Source: Streptomyces purpureus (GTDB taxonomy: Bacteria > Actinomycetota > Actinomycetes > Streptomycetales > Streptomycetaceae). Taken from it: a stretch of 64,000 nucleotides of DNA. The position numbers and the translations under genes were made by a program. Within the stretch, counting starts at the first letter, position 1; the number at the start of each line of letters is the position of its first letter. The stretch lies in the NCBI RefSeq assembly GCF_014648195.1, contig NZ_BMQQ01000004.1:108851-172850 (forward strand), read 5' to 3'. Below the pieces are notes generated by a model that saw only the letters and a list, made by a program, of their open reading frames with translations, searched no databases and had not been told where the DNA came from. Positions 48,896 through 58,980 of this stretch are shown one piece after another.

Positions 48896-49256
48896 CCCCG
48901 GGGGAGTGGCCCCCACCCCGCCCCTTCCCGAAACCCTGACGGGGACCAGGGGCCCAGCCTCGCCCCCGCCGCGGCAGCTTCGCGCCACAGACGCCCCCCT
49001 GTTGTGGGCAATCGTCCCGCGGGGCTGTGGGTCCCCCCGGACGGAGCCTGGGGGAGGGTGGGCGCAGCGCCCCGACAGGCGGCGCCCCCTTCGGTTCCGG
49101 CCCACCCGGACCGCCCTCGGGGCCCGTCCCGGCCCACCTCGAACGTCTTCGGGCCTCGGGGCCGACTACTCCGACGGCCGCGGCGCCCAGGGCCCGGCGG
49201 TTCCGACCCGGACCGCCCTCGGGGCTCAGGCGGTCCGCTCCGACGATCGCCGCGCC
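48896..49256. other. 361-bp intergenic region with repeat elements
   Basis: No gene seen. It holds a second copy of the palindromic element found in gltB (core 49036-49057, CCCGGACGGAGCC then TGGGGGAGG), and a 20-bp exact direct repeat ACCCGGACCGCCCTCGGGGC at 49104-49123 and 49206-49225. The hairpin-forming element may also end transcription from the SIMPL gene or the convergent tetR gene. Confidence 0.65.
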
Positions 49257-49868
49257 CTACCCCTTCAGCAGTCCGAACACCCTCCCCGCCTCCACCTCAT
49301 GCGCCGCCCCGATCTCCTCCACATCCGCCCCCTCCAGCACCCGCTCCACCAACCGCCCGAACAGCACCCGCAACGCCCCTCCCAGCTGCGCCGCCACCGC
49401 GTACGGCGTGATGTCCTCGGCCGGGGATCTCACACCCGCCTCCTCCGCCAGCACCCCCGCCACCGCCGCCTCCCTCAGCTCATGGAACTCCCGCAGCCGC
49501 GCCAGCAGCACCGGGCTCTCCGTCAGCATCCGCGCGAACGGCTCCGGCGCGAAGCCGATCACCGGGTCCCGGCGGCGTACGGCCGCCAGATAGTCGTCCC
49601 GTAGCGCCTCCACCGGCGACACCCCCGGCGCCCGCGCGGCCACCGCCCGCGCCGGGCCCGAGACGAAGTCCTCACCGAGGTCGAGAACCAGGTCCTCCTT
49701 GCGCGGGAAGTAGTTGGTGACCGTCATCTTCGAGACGCCGGCCTCCGCCGCCACCTCCGCGATCGTCACATGGTCGAAGCCGTGCCGCAGGAACAGCCCC
49801 GTCGCCGCGTCGGAGATGACCTGCCGGGTCTGCTGCTTCTTCTGCTCCCGAAGGGTCGGTGCGCTCAT
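49257..49868 (-). CDS. TetR-family repressor, divergent from sigma factor gene
   Basis: TetR regulator (203 aa). Helix-turn-helix HVTIAEVAAEAGVSKMTVTNYF (33-54) and the following PRKEDLVLDLGEDF. The ligand-binding half has no close function that I recognise. It is transcribed away from a group 2 sigma factor gene, and the 116-bp region between them has two 19-bp direct repeats that overlap the sigma gene promoter. It therefore very probably represses the sigma gene and itself. GAGAGGA precedes the ATG. Confidence 0.87.
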   Translation of the reverse strand: MSAPTLREQKKQQTRQVISDAATGLFLRHGFDHVTIAEVAAEAGVSKMTVTNYFPRKEDLVLDLGEDFVSGPARAVAARAPGVSPVEALRDDYLAAVRRRDPVIGFAPEPFARMLTESPVLLARLREFHELREAAVAGVLAEEAGVRSPAEDITPYAVAAQLGGALRVLFGRLVERVLEGADVEEIGAAHEVEAGRVFGLLKG

Positions 49869-49885
49869 GACTCAATCCTCTCATA

Positions 49886-49939
49886 GGTCGAACCTAAATT
49901 TATGCTTGACATAGTTTCTTGGTCCAGCCTAAATTTAGG
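49886..49939. promoter_or_regulatory. sigma-70-type promoter overlapped by two direct-repeat operators
   Basis: TTGACA (49906-49911), a 17-base spacer, then CTAAAT (49929-49934) facing the sigma factor gene: a perfect -35 box and good spacing, rare in Streptomyces. Direct repeats GGTCGAACCTAAATTTATG (49886-49904) and GGTCCAGCCTAAATTTAGG (49921-49939) match at 16 of 19 positions, 35 bp apart. The second overlaps the -10 box and contains the perfect palindrome CCTAAATTTAGG. Confidence 0.8.
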
Positions 49940-49984
49940 CCCGTCACAAGGAACCGTCGACGTCACCCAACCGGAAGGCCCCGC

Positions 49985-50905
49985 GTGCCCACCACCGCCA
50001 CCGCCCAGCACCACTCCGCCGACCAGATCCGCGACTACCTCCGCCAGATCGGCCGCATCCCCCTCCTCACCGCCGACCAGGAAGTCGCCCTCGGCGAACG
50101 CATCCAGGCCGGCCTCCGCGCCGAACAGCAGATCGCTGACACCGCCACCCCCACCCCCGAACTCGAACGCCTCTCCCGAGACGGCCGCCGCGCCAAGGAT
50201 CAGATGATGGAGGCCAACCTCCGCCTCGTCGTCTCCATCGCCAAGCGCTACACCGGCCGCGGCATGCTCTTCCTCGACCTCGTCCAGGAAGGCAACCTCG
50301 GCCTGCTCCGCGCCATCGAGAAATTCGACCCCGCCAAGGGATTCAAGCTGTCCACCTACGCCACCTGGTGGATCAAGCAGGCCATCGGCCGCGCCCTCGC
50401 CGACCAGAGCCGCACCATCCGCGTCCCCGTCCACATGACCGAGGAGATCAACCGCCTCACCCGCGTCCGCCGCGACCTCACCACCACCCTGGACCGCGAC
50501 CCCACACCCGAAGAACTCGCCACCGCCCTCGACATCCCCGTCGCCCGCGTCCTCCAGATCCAGGGCTACGACCGCACCCCCGTATCCCTGCACACCCCCC
50601 TCGGCGACGACGGCGGCGAACTCGGCGACGTCATCGAGGACCGGGCCGCCCCCACCGCCGAAGACATCGTCGGCGCCGACCTCCTCGCGGCCCAGCTCCG
50701 CACCCTCCTCGCCTCGTTCACCGAACGCGAAGCGGGCGTCATCACCCTGCGGTACGGACTCGACGGCGACGACCCCCGCACCCTCGACGAGATCGGCAAG
50801 GTCTACGGCGTCACCCGCGAACGCATCCGCCAGATAGAAGCCAAGACCATGTCGAAGCTCCGCCACCCCTCACGCCTGCGCGCCCTCAGCGGCTACCTCT
50901 CGTAA
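49985..50905 (+). CDS. group 2 RNA polymerase sigma-70 factor
   Basis: Sigma factor (306 aa) of the RpoD/Hrd type with regions 1.2 to 4.2 and no long region 1.1. Region 1.2: [21 protein letters not shown]. Region 2: [20 protein letters not shown] followed by [20 protein letters not shown]. Region 4.2: [20 protein letters not shown]. Such paralogues of the housekeeping factor are usually dispensable and condition-specific. GTG start at 49985 is preceded by GGAAGG. No anti-sigma gene is adjacent; control seems to be transcriptional, by the divergent TetR. Confidence 0.92.
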   Translation: MPTTATAQHHSADQIRDYLRQIGRIPLLTADQEVALGERIQAGLRAEQQIADTATPTPELERLSRDGRRAKDQMMEANLRLVVSIAKRYTGRGMLFLDLVQEGNLGLLRAIEKFDPAKGFKLSTYATWWIKQAIGRALADQSRTIRVPVHMTEEINRLTRVRRDLTTTLDRDPTPEELATALDIPVARVLQIQGYDRTPVSLHTPLGDDGGELGDVIEDRAAPTAEDIVGADLLAAQLRTLLASFTEREAGVITLRYGLDGDDPRTLDEIGKVYGVTRERIRQIEAKTMSKLRHPSRLRALSGYLS

Positions 50906-50944
50906 CCGCTCATCGGAGCAGGCCCCCGCCCAATTCAACACTTG

Positions 50945-50973
50945 TCAACAACCCTTCATGCAAAGGTTGTTGA
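50945..50973. promoter_or_regulatory. inverted repeat before pyruvate kinase gene
   Basis: TCAACAACC (50945-50953) and GGTTGTTGA (50965-50973), 9-bp arms with an 11-base gap, between the sigma gene and pyk. AT-rich compared with its surroundings. It could be a regulator site in the pyk promoter or a weak terminator for the sigma gene. Confidence 0.5.
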
Positions 50974-51025
50974 GTAGTCACGCAAGCCCAATTCTCTACC
51001 CGTCGGTAAGCCATAGGCTCGAACC

Positions 51026-52456
51026 ATGCGCCGAGCAAAGATCGTCTGTACCCTGGGCCCCGCCACCGACACATACGACCAGATCAAGGCATTGGTCGAA
51101 GCCGGCATGGACGTCGCCCGGTTCAACCTCAGCCACGGCACCTACGCCGAACACGAGGAGCGCTACCAGCGCGTACGCAAAGCCTCCGACGAAACCGGCC
51201 GCAGCGTCGGCGTCCTCGCCGACCTTCAAGGCCCGAAGATCCGCCTCGGCCGCTTCCGCGAAGGACCCGTACTCCTTGAACGCGGCGACGACTTCACCAT
51301 CACCGTCGAACCCATGGAAGGCGACCGCCACACCTGCGGCACCACCTACCCCGGCCTCGCCACCGACGTCACCCCCGGCGAACGCATCCTCGTCGACGAC
51401 GGCCGCGTCACCCTCGAAGTCACCGAAGTCGACGGACCCCGCGTCCACACCACCGTCGTCGAAGGCGGCATGGTCTCCGACCACAAGGGCCTCAACCTCC
51501 CCGGCGTCGCCGTCTCCGTCCCCGCACTCTCCGACAAGGACGTCGAAGACCTCCGGTGGGCCCTGCGCACCGGTGCCGACATCATCGCCCTCTCCTTCGT
51601 CCGCAGCGGACGCGACATCGACGACGTCCACCGCATCATGGACGAGGAAGGCCGCCGCCTCCCCGTCATCGCCAAGATCGAGAAGCCTCAGGCCGTCGAG
51701 AACATCGACGGCATCGTCGCCGCCTTCGACGGCATCATGGTCGCCCGCGGCGACCTCGGCGTCGAAATGCCGCTGGAACAAGTCCCCATCGTCCAGAAGC
51801 GCGCCGTCAAACTCGCCAAGCGCAACGCCAAGCCGGTCATCGTCGCCACCCAGATGCTCGACTCGATGATCGACAATTCCCGCCCCACCCGCGCCGAAGC
51901 CTCCGACGTCGCCAACGCCGTCATCGACGGCACCGACGCCGTCATGCTCTCCGGCGAAACCAGCGTCGGCAAGTACCCCGTCGAAACGGTCAGGACCATG
52001 GGCCGCATCGTCGAAGCCGCCGAAGAAGACGTCCTCGCCAAGGGCCTCCCGCCCCTGACCGACCGCAACAAGCCCCGCACCCAAGGCGGCGCCGTCGCCC
52101 GCGCCGCCGCCGAGATGGGCGACTTCCTCGGCGCCGCGTTCCTCGTCGCCTTCACCCAGTCCGGCGACACGGTGAAGCGCCTTTCCCGCTACCGCTCACC
52201 CATCCCCCTCCTCGCCTTCACCCCCGACCCGGCGACCCACGCCCAACTCAGCCTCACCTGGGGCGTGGAGACCTTCCTCGGCCCCCACGTCGAATCCACC
52301 GACGCGATGGTCGCCCAGGTAGACGAACACCTCCTGCGCATCGGCCGCTGCGCGAAGGGCGACCTGGTGGTCATCACGGCGGGCTCCCCGCCCGGCGTAG
52401 CGGGCTCGACGAACCTGGTCCGGGTGCACCACATCGGGGACCCGGTGACGGGCTGA
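51026..52456 (+). CDS. pyk: pyruvate kinase
   Basis: Pyruvate kinase (476 aa): phosphoenolpyruvate + ADP to pyruvate + ATP. N-terminal RRAKIVCTLGPATDTYDQI, then DVARFNLSHGTY, LADLQGPKIRLG, the catalytic-Lys signature VIAKIEKPQAVENIDGI, MVARGDLGVE (metal and phosphate site) and VATQMLDSMI. The C-terminal domain carries TQSGDTVKRLSRYRS for the allosteric phosphate site. Complete and of usual length. Preceded by an inverted repeat; a LAGLIDADG-type gene is convergent 8 bp downstream. Confidence 0.96.
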   Translation: MRRAKIVCTLGPATDTYDQIKALVEAGMDVARFNLSHGTYAEHEERYQRVRKASDETGRSVGVLADLQGPKIRLGRFREGPVLLERGDDFTITVEPMEGDRHTCGTTYPGLATDVTPGERILVDDGRVTLEVTEVDGPRVHTTVVEGGMVSDHKGLNLPGVAVSVPALSDKDVEDLRWALRTGADIIALSFVRSGRDIDDVHRIMDEEGRRLPVIAKIEKPQAVENIDGIVAAFDGIMVARGDLGVEMPLEQVPIVQKRAVKLAKRNAKPVIVATQMLDSMIDNSRPTRAEASDVANAVIDGTDAVMLSGETSVGKYPVETVRTMGRIVEAAEEDVLAKGLPPLTDRNKPRTQGGAVARAAAEMGDFLGAAFLVAFTQSGDTVKRLSRYRSPIPLLAFTPDPATHAQLSLTWGVETFLGPHVESTDAMVAQVDEHLLRIGRCAKGDLVVITAGSPPGVAGSTNLVRVHHIGDPVTG

Positions 52457-52464
52457 GGGGCCGC

Positions 52465-53247
52465 TCAGTACTTGGGCCCGACGTGGAGGTCCATGAGGGC
52501 GACGGACGCCTTGCGGGCGACGGATATGTTGAGCGGGTCGCTCCCCCTCGCGAGCGTGGTCCACTCCACGCCGACGAGATCGAGGGCCTTGCCGAAGAGT
52601 CCGCGGATGTCGTCCGACTTGTTGGTGAAGAAGTACCGGGGGTACTTGTACCGCTTCTTCTCGCCGCCCCCGAGGCGCGTGGTCCAGTTGGTGATCCGGC
52701 AACCGTCGGAGTGGATGAGCCCCCGGATGAACTCCCAGGGGTAGGCGTCGACGATGGCTTGCTGCCAGTCTTCGAGGGCGGTGCGTCGCTTGTGTTTCCG
52801 GCCCGGTCCGTGTTGCGGGAAGAGGCAGGTCCAGTGGCGGCCGTAGCTGGTGACGGCGACGCACCCCTGTTTCTGCAGCACGCAGACGCTGCCTTCCGGT
52901 CGTACGGCCAGGACGGCGTCGCGGCATGCGTCGATGAGGCCGGGCCACGCGTCCGCGCAGGCGATGCGGAGGACATGACCGCCACGCGGGTGGTCGCTGA
53001 TGCAGCCGTCGCCCAGGTACAACCCGAGCAGATAGGCGTATGCGGCCGGGTCCTCGGGCGGGCCGGGTACGGCTCGGCAGCGCGGACACGGGGCGGACTG
53101 GGGGCCAATACGCGGGAGCGGCTCAAGTCGGGTGCGCCAGGCGCGTATCGCCGCGCGGGAGATCCCAGTCTGCTTGCTCACGGAGTTGAGACTGCGGCCA
53201 CCGGCGACGAGGGCGAGGGCGTGCTCACGCGTTTCGAGGTCGTACAC
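52465..53247 (-). CDS. orphan LAGLIDADG-type homing endonuclease-like protein with N-terminal HTH
   Basis: A 260-residue protein. The N-terminus is a resolvase-like helix-turn-helix (SLNSVSKQTGISRAAIRAWR, 19-38), then CPRC, then two LAGLIDADG-like helices: YLLGLYLGDG (72-81) and FIRGLIHSDG (173-182), spaced about 100 residues as in single-chain enzymes. Asp80 and Asp181 are the presumed metal-binding acids. Free-standing: no intein or intron is recognisable in the neighbours. It lies between pyk and a tRNA gene. Related Streptomyces proteins may have been tamed as DNA-binding proteins; nuclease activity is unproven. Confidence 0.75.
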   Translation of the reverse strand: MYDLETREHALALVAGGRSLNSVSKQTGISRAAIRAWRTRLEPLPRIGPQSAPCPRCRAVPGPPEDPAAYAYLLGLYLGDGCISDHPRGGHVLRIACADAWPGLIDACRDAVLAVRPEGSVCVLQKQGCVAVTSYGRHWTCLFPQHGPGRKHKRRTALEDWQQAIVDAYPWEFIRGLIHSDGCRITNWTTRLGGGEKKRYKYPRYFFTNKSDDIRGLFGKALDLVGVEWTTLARGSDPLNISVARKASVALMDLHVGPKY

Positions 53248-53355
53248 GGGTGCGAGCCTGGCGCAGTCGGTCGTCGCGCGGAGGCGAGTGCCGGGATATT
53301 CGCCGGAGCGGGTGAACGCCGCCCGTATGCCGTGACCTTGGAATTGGAGGGAAAG

Positions 53356-53428
53356 TGCCCCGGGTCGGATTCGAACCGACGCTGAATGGGTTTTGAATCC
53401 ATGGCCTCTACCGCTGGGCTACCGGGGC
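53356..53428 (-). tRNA. tRNA with anticodon CAA (Leu by codon), short class I form
   Basis: Cloverleaf on the minus strand: acceptor GCCCCGG/CCGGGGC, D arm GCC-loop-GGC, anticodon stem AUGGA/CCCAU with an A31-C39 mismatch, loop UUCAAAA giving CAA at 34-36, variable loop of 5, T arm GUCGG-UUCGAAU-CCGAC, discriminator A73, no encoded CCA. Tertiary bases U8, A14, G18G19 and the T-loop are normal. CAA reads UUG (Leu), but leucine tRNAs have a long variable arm, which is missing here, so the amino acid charged is uncertain. Confidence 0.85.
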
Positions 53429-53531
53429 TCCTTCGAAACGAAGGAAGGCAAGGACCCTCCGTGCCCCAACCATACCGTAGCTGGGTAGGCTCATGGTGAG
53501 CAGTATCGCCCCGCAACGAGGAGCCGCCCCC

Positions 53532-54185
53532 GTGACCGCCCCCGAGTCGCCCCAGCCCGTCGCCGACGACGACCAGTCGCACGTCCCGCCGCTGACGACC
53601 CGCGTCGTCATCGCCGAGGACGAGGCCCTCATCCGCCTCGACCTCAAAGAGATGCTCGAAGAAGAGGGCTACTCGGTCGTCGGCGAGGCCGGTGACGGCG
53701 CCGCGGCCGTCGAGCTCGCTCGGGAGCACCGGCCCGATCTGGTGATCCTGGATGTGAAGATGCCCGTTCTGGACGGGATCTCCGCCGCCGAGAAGATCGC
53801 CGGCGAGTCCATCGCGCCCGTCCTCATGCTCACGGCCTTCTCGCAGCGCGATCTCGTGGAGCGCGCTCGGGACGCCGGGGCCATGGCGTATCTGGTGAAG
53901 CCGTTCAGCAAGAGCGACGTCGTGCCGGCCATCGAGATGGCCGTCTCCCGGTTCGCCGAGCTGAAGGCGCTGGAGAAGGAGGTCGCCGACCTCTCCCAGC
54001 GGCTGGAGACGCGCAAGCTGGTCGACCGGGCGAAGAGCATCCTGCAGACGCAGTACGGCCTGACGGAGCCCGCCGCGTTCCGGTGGATCCAGAAGACGTC
54101 GATGGACCGGCGGATGTCCATGCAGCAGGTCGCCGAGGCGGTCATCGAGGACGCCGAGGAGAAGAAGGCCGCGAAGGGGCAGTAG
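53532..54185 (+). CDS. pdtaR: ANTAR-domain response regulator (PdtaR)
   Basis: Response regulator (217 aa) with a receiver domain (phosphoacceptor Asp74 in LVILDVKMP, Lys in VKPFSKSDV) and a C-terminal ANTAR RNA-binding domain (LVDRAKSILQTQYGLTEPAA and RRMSMQQVAEAVIEDAEE). ANTAR proteins act as transcription antiterminators on paired hairpins in mRNA. The partner kinase (PdtaS type) is not adjacent. GTG at 53532 is chosen for GAGGAG upstream and because it matches the orthologue I remember next to pyk in S. coelicolor. Ends in a strong bidirectional terminator. Confidence 0.95.
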   Translation: MTAPESPQPVADDDQSHVPPLTTRVVIAEDEALIRLDLKEMLEEEGYSVVGEAGDGAAAVELAREHRPDLVILDVKMPVLDGISAAEKIAGESIAPVLMLTAFSQRDLVERARDAGAMAYLVKPFSKSDVVPAIEMAVSRFAELKALEKEVADLSQRLETRKLVDRAKSILQTQYGLTEPAAFRWIQKTSMDRRMSMQQVAEAVIEDAEEKKAAKGQ

Positions 54186-54233
54186 CCCCGGCCCGTACGC
54201 GCGTACGTGTACATCGCGTACGTATACATACGA

Positions 54234-54273
54234 CAGGAGGCCCGCCCCACAACGCTGTGGGGCGGGCCTCCTG
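54234..54273. terminator. bidirectional terminator between pdtaR and livF
   Basis: Perfect 18-bp stem, arm starting CAGGAGGCCCGCC (54234-54251) and its complement (54256-54273), with the tetraloop ACGC, between the convergent pdtaR and livF genes. Confidence 0.92.
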
Positions 54274-54305
54274 GCTTGGTGGACCCTGCCGATAACAAGG
54301 CCGGG

Positions 54306-55018
54306 TCAGTCCTCTCCGAGGTAGGTCTTGCGGACCTCGTCGTCGTGCAGGAGATCCTGGCCCGTGCCGGAGAGCTTGATCTTGCCGACCTCCAGGACGT
54401 AGCCGTGGTCCGCGAGGGAGAGGGCGGCCTGGGCGTTCTGCTCGATGAGCAGAATCGTCATGCCCTCCGCCTTCAGGGTCGCGATGGTCTCCATGATCTT
54501 CTGCATCATGATCGGGGAGAGGCCCATGGAGGGCTCGTCGAGCATGAGCAGCTTGGGCTGGGACATCAGGGCGCGGCCCATGGCGAGCATCTGCTGCTCA
54601 CCGCCCGAGAGGGTGCCGGCGGCCTGCTTTCGGCGTTCGCCCAGGATGGGGAAGAGGTCGTAGGCGCGCTGGATGTCCTTCTCGATGCCGTCCTTGTCCT
54701 TGCGGAGGAAGGCTCCGAGCTGGAGGTTCTCGGCGATGGTGAGCTTGGGGAAGATGTGCCGGCCCTCGGGGGAGTGGGCCATGCCGAGGGAGACGACCTT
54801 GTGGGCCGGGATGCCGTTGAGGACCTGGCCGTCGAAGGTGATCTTGCCGCTGGTGGGCTTGATCAGGCCGGAGAGGGTGCGCAGGGTGGTGGTCTTGCCG
54901 GCTCCGTTGGTGCCGATCAGGGAGACGACCTGGCCGGCTTCGACGGAGAAGGAGATGCCTTTGACGGCTTCGATCTTGCCGTAGGCGACCCTGAGGTCCT
55001 CGACCTCGAGGAGTGCGG

Positions 55019-55022
<4 letters not shown>
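54306..55022 (-). CDS. livF: branched-chain amino acid ABC transporter ATPase
   Basis: LivF ATPase (238 aa), energising uptake of Leu/Ile/Val or related amides. Walker A GTNGAGKTT, signature LSGGEQQMLAMGRALM, Walker B LLMLDEPSMGLS and the switch His equivalent replaced by LLIEQNA as usual in LivF. GTG start overlaps the livG stop (GTGA). Last gene of the livJHMGF operon; ends at the bidirectional terminator. Full length and intact. Confidence 0.95.
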
Positions 55023-56178
<1,156 letters not shown>

Positions 56179-56182
<4 letters not shown>

Positions 56183-57951
56183 GCCCCCGCCTTCGAGGTT
56201 CCGACGATGGGGTCGGCGGGGGGCCGCTGGTCCGGTACGTCGAGCTTGTCAGCGTTCTCGTCGTGCTCGTGGTACTCGAGCTGGGCGCGCCGGTTGGGGA
56301 TGAGGCCCTCTGGGCGGAAGCGCATCAGCAGGATGAGCGCGAGGCCGAACGCGAGGAGCTGGAAGTCCTTGAGGAAGGCCAGCTTCTCGGGGATGAGGAA
56401 GAGCAGCGCCGCGCCGAGGAGCGGGCCGCGGATGGTGCCCATGCCGCCGAGGATGACGGCCGCGAGGAGGAACGCGGAGTTCGGGGCGACGGGGCCGGCG
56501 AACACGTACATCTCGGGGAGGACGGTGCCCTGGAAGTGGGCTTGGACGGTGCCGGCGACGCCGGCGAGGGTGGCGCCGAGGGCGAAGGCGATGAGCTTGA
56601 CGCGGAAGCCGTTGATGCCCATGGCGGTGGCGGCTGTCTCGTCCTCGCGGATGGCGACCCAGGCGCGGCCGATGCGGGAGTCCTGTGCCCGGCTGAAGAC
56701 CAGGACGACGAGGACCATGACGAGCAGCATCAGCAGGTAGTAGTTGGCGTAGCTGCCGAGTTCCACGCCGAGGATGGTGTGGGTCTCGCCGAAGTCGTAG
56801 CCGAAGATGTTCAGCGCCGGGATGTTGGGGATGCCGTTGGGGCCGTTGGTGATCTGGGGTCCGTTGTCGCCGTCCATGTTGTTGACGGTGATGCGGAAGA
56901 TCTCTCCGAAGCCGAGGGTGACGATGGCGAGGTAGTCGCCGTGGAGTCGGAGGGTGGGGGCGCCGATGATGACACCGAAGATCAGGGAGGTGACAGCTCC
57001 GATGATCATGGCGACCCAGAACGGGAGCTGGATGTCGAACGCGGAGGCGGTGGTTCCCGAGACGAGGGCGGCCGTGTAGGCGCCGACGCCGAGGAAGGCG
57101 ACGTATCCGAGGTCGAGCAGTCCGGCGAGGCCGACGACGATGTTGAGTCCGAGGGCGACCGTGGCGAAGATAAGGATCTGCACGGCGATCACGGTGAACG
57201 TGTCGGTGGTCTGGGTGAAGGGGAAGACGGCCGCGGCGGCGAAGGCGGCGACGGCGGCGACCTGCTTGTTCTTCGAGGCGATGGCGGAGATGCGGCCCAT
57301 CAGCCCGGACTTGTTGAGCGCGGCGGCGCCGAAGCCGGCGAGGAGCAGGTAGCCGATGAACAGCTCGGGGTACTCGGTCGAGATGCCGTAGGTGACGGCG
57401 TGCATACCGATGGCGAAGGCGGCGACGATGAGCAGGATCTCGGCCCAGGAGGGGATCTCCATGGGCTTGGCCGGCTTGTGGGAGTCGTCCTTGAGCGCGA
57501 ACGCGGCCAGCGGGATCAGCGTGGCGACGGCGGCGACGAAGCCGCCGGGCTCCAGGTGCGCCAGTCCGCCGAGCTGTGCGGCGATGGCGATCACGGTGTA
57601 CCAGGTGGTGCCGAGCGCGCCGAGGGCGAGGAACTGCAGAGCCTTCGTCGAGCCGGCGGGGGTGAGCCAGCGCAGGCCCTTGATGCCGAGCCCGGAGAGG
57701 GCGAAGAGCATCAGGAGGAGGCCGGCGACGAGGGTGAGGACCTGGAGGCCGCCGGGGTAGCCGGTGACGGTGAGGTCGCCTGGGAACTCGCTGGTGTAGG
57801 TCCAGGCGAGGAAGGTGCTGGCGACGGAAGCGAGGCCGCCGGCCGCGACGATCCAGTGGAGGAGGCCGGGGCGCTGGGCGTCGGTCTTCACGGGCGCCGG
57901 GGTGCCGGACTCTTCGGGGGTCTTGGTGAGGTCGGTCGTCATCGTGATCAC
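56179..57951 (-). CDS. livM: branched-chain amino acid ABC transporter permease LivM, N-terminally extended
   Basis: Permease (590 aa from GTG 57951; ATG 57942 would give 587). The conserved LivM core is the C-terminal part from about residue 255 (LGLNIVVGLAGLLDLGYVAF, PTLRLHGDYLAIVTLGFGEI, and the EAA-like GRAWVAIREDETAATAMGIN). Before it are about 230 extra residues with roughly five to six additional hydrophobic segments, so it is much longer than enteric LivM (about 425 aa). Forms the channel with LivH. GTG is chosen because GTGA overlaps the livH stop, the pattern of this operon. Confidence 0.9.
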
Positions 57952-58880
57952 GCCCTGTCCGCGACGCGCTGCCCGATGAGACCTTGTGGTCTGAACAGGA
58001 GCACGAGGATGAGGAGGGAGAAGACCCAGATGTCCTTCCAGGCGCCGCCGCCGAACTGTGCCATCCCGGGGATGTGCTCGACGTAGGCGATGGAGAGGGT
58101 TTCGGCGAGGCCGAGCAGGACGCCGCCGATCATGGCGCCGTAGATGTTGCCGATGCCGCCGAGGACGGCGGCGGTGAACGCCTTGAGGCCGAGCAGGAAG
58201 CCCATTTCGAAGCGGATCTGGCCCTTGTCGAGGCCTTCGGCGACGGCCGCGACCGCGGCGAACGCCGCACCGATGGCGAAGGCCATCACGATGATGCGGT
58301 CGGTGTTGATGCCCATGAGCTTGGCGGTGTCCGGGTCCTGGGCGGTGGCCTGCATGGCGCGGCCGCTGCGGCTCTTGGAGACGAAGACGCCGAGGGCGAG
58401 CATGCACAGGGGGGCGGCGGCGAGGACGAACGCGTCGGCGCGGGAGATGTGGAGGCTCCCGAGGATCTGGAAGGAGTCGCCGGTGAACTCGGGGAAGCTC
58501 ACGGGGCTCTTGGCGCCGGGGTAGAAGCCCCAGACGAGCTGCTGGAGCACGATCGAGAGGCCGATCGCGGTGATGAGCGGTGCCAGGCGTGGGGCTCCGC
58601 GCAGTGGCCGGTAGGCGAAACGTTCGGCGGCGGTGGCGACGGCGACGGATACGACCGCGCCGCCTATGAGCATGACGGGTATCGCCAGGAGGAGCGAGGT
58701 GCCGTCGGGCAGGATCGTGTACGCCGAGAGGGCGCCGAAGCCACCGACCATGAAGATCTCGCCGTGGGCGAAGTTGATGAGCTGGACGATGCCGTAGACC
58801 ATCGTGTAGCCGATGGCGATGAGGCCGTAAAGGGCCCCCAGGGCAAGGCCGTCGGCCAGCTGTTGCGGCAGTTCGTTCAC
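57948..58880 (-). CDS. livH: branched-chain amino acid ABC transporter permease LivH
   Basis: Permease (310 aa) with the LivH start LADGLALGALYGLIAIGYTM and YGIVQLINFAHGEIFMVGGF, the cytoplasmic loop RAMQATAQDPDTAKLMGIN (EAA-like coupling helix) and AAVLGGIGNIYGAMIGG near the end. About eight membrane spans. GGAGG precedes the GTG start. It lies 100 bp after livJ, separated by a strong hairpin. Expected to pair with LivM in the membrane. Confidence 0.93.
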   Translation of the reverse strand: MNELPQQLADGLALGALYGLIAIGYTMVYGIVQLINFAHGEIFMVGGFGALSAYTILPDGTSLLLAIPVMLIGGAVVSVAVATAAERFAYRPLRGAPRLAPLITAIGLSIVLQQLVWGFYPGAKSPVSFPEFTGDSFQILGSLHISRADAFVLAAAPLCMLALGVFVSKSRSGRAMQATAQDPDTAKLMGINTDRIIVMAFAIGAAFAAVAAVAEGLDKGQIRFEMGFLLGLKAFTAAVLGGIGNIYGAMIGGVLLGLAETLSIAYVEHIPGMAQFGGGAWKDIWVFSLLILVLLFRPQGLIGQRVADRA

Positions 58881-58914
58881 CGCAGGGCCTCCGATGAGCG
58901 TGTCGGATATGACA

Positions 58915-58947
58915 CCGCGCGAGGGCGCTGTTTGCGCCCTCGCGCGG
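58915..58947 (-). terminator. intercistronic hairpin between livJ and livH
   Basis: CCGCGCGAGGGCG (58915-58927) and its complement (58935-58947), a 13-bp perfect stem with a 7-base loop. Its place after the binding-protein gene fits the common arrangement in which a hairpin stabilises or partly terminates the mRNA so that more binding protein than permease is made. Confidence 0.85.
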
Positions 58948-58980
58948 CCTGGTTCAAGTGATGCGGGGCAGTGCGGTGGG

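Noticed and set aside
52465..53428. Integrated element at the tRNA (attachment site, integrase)
   Set aside because: No integrase, excisionase, replication gene or duplicated tRNA 3' end is visible on either side.
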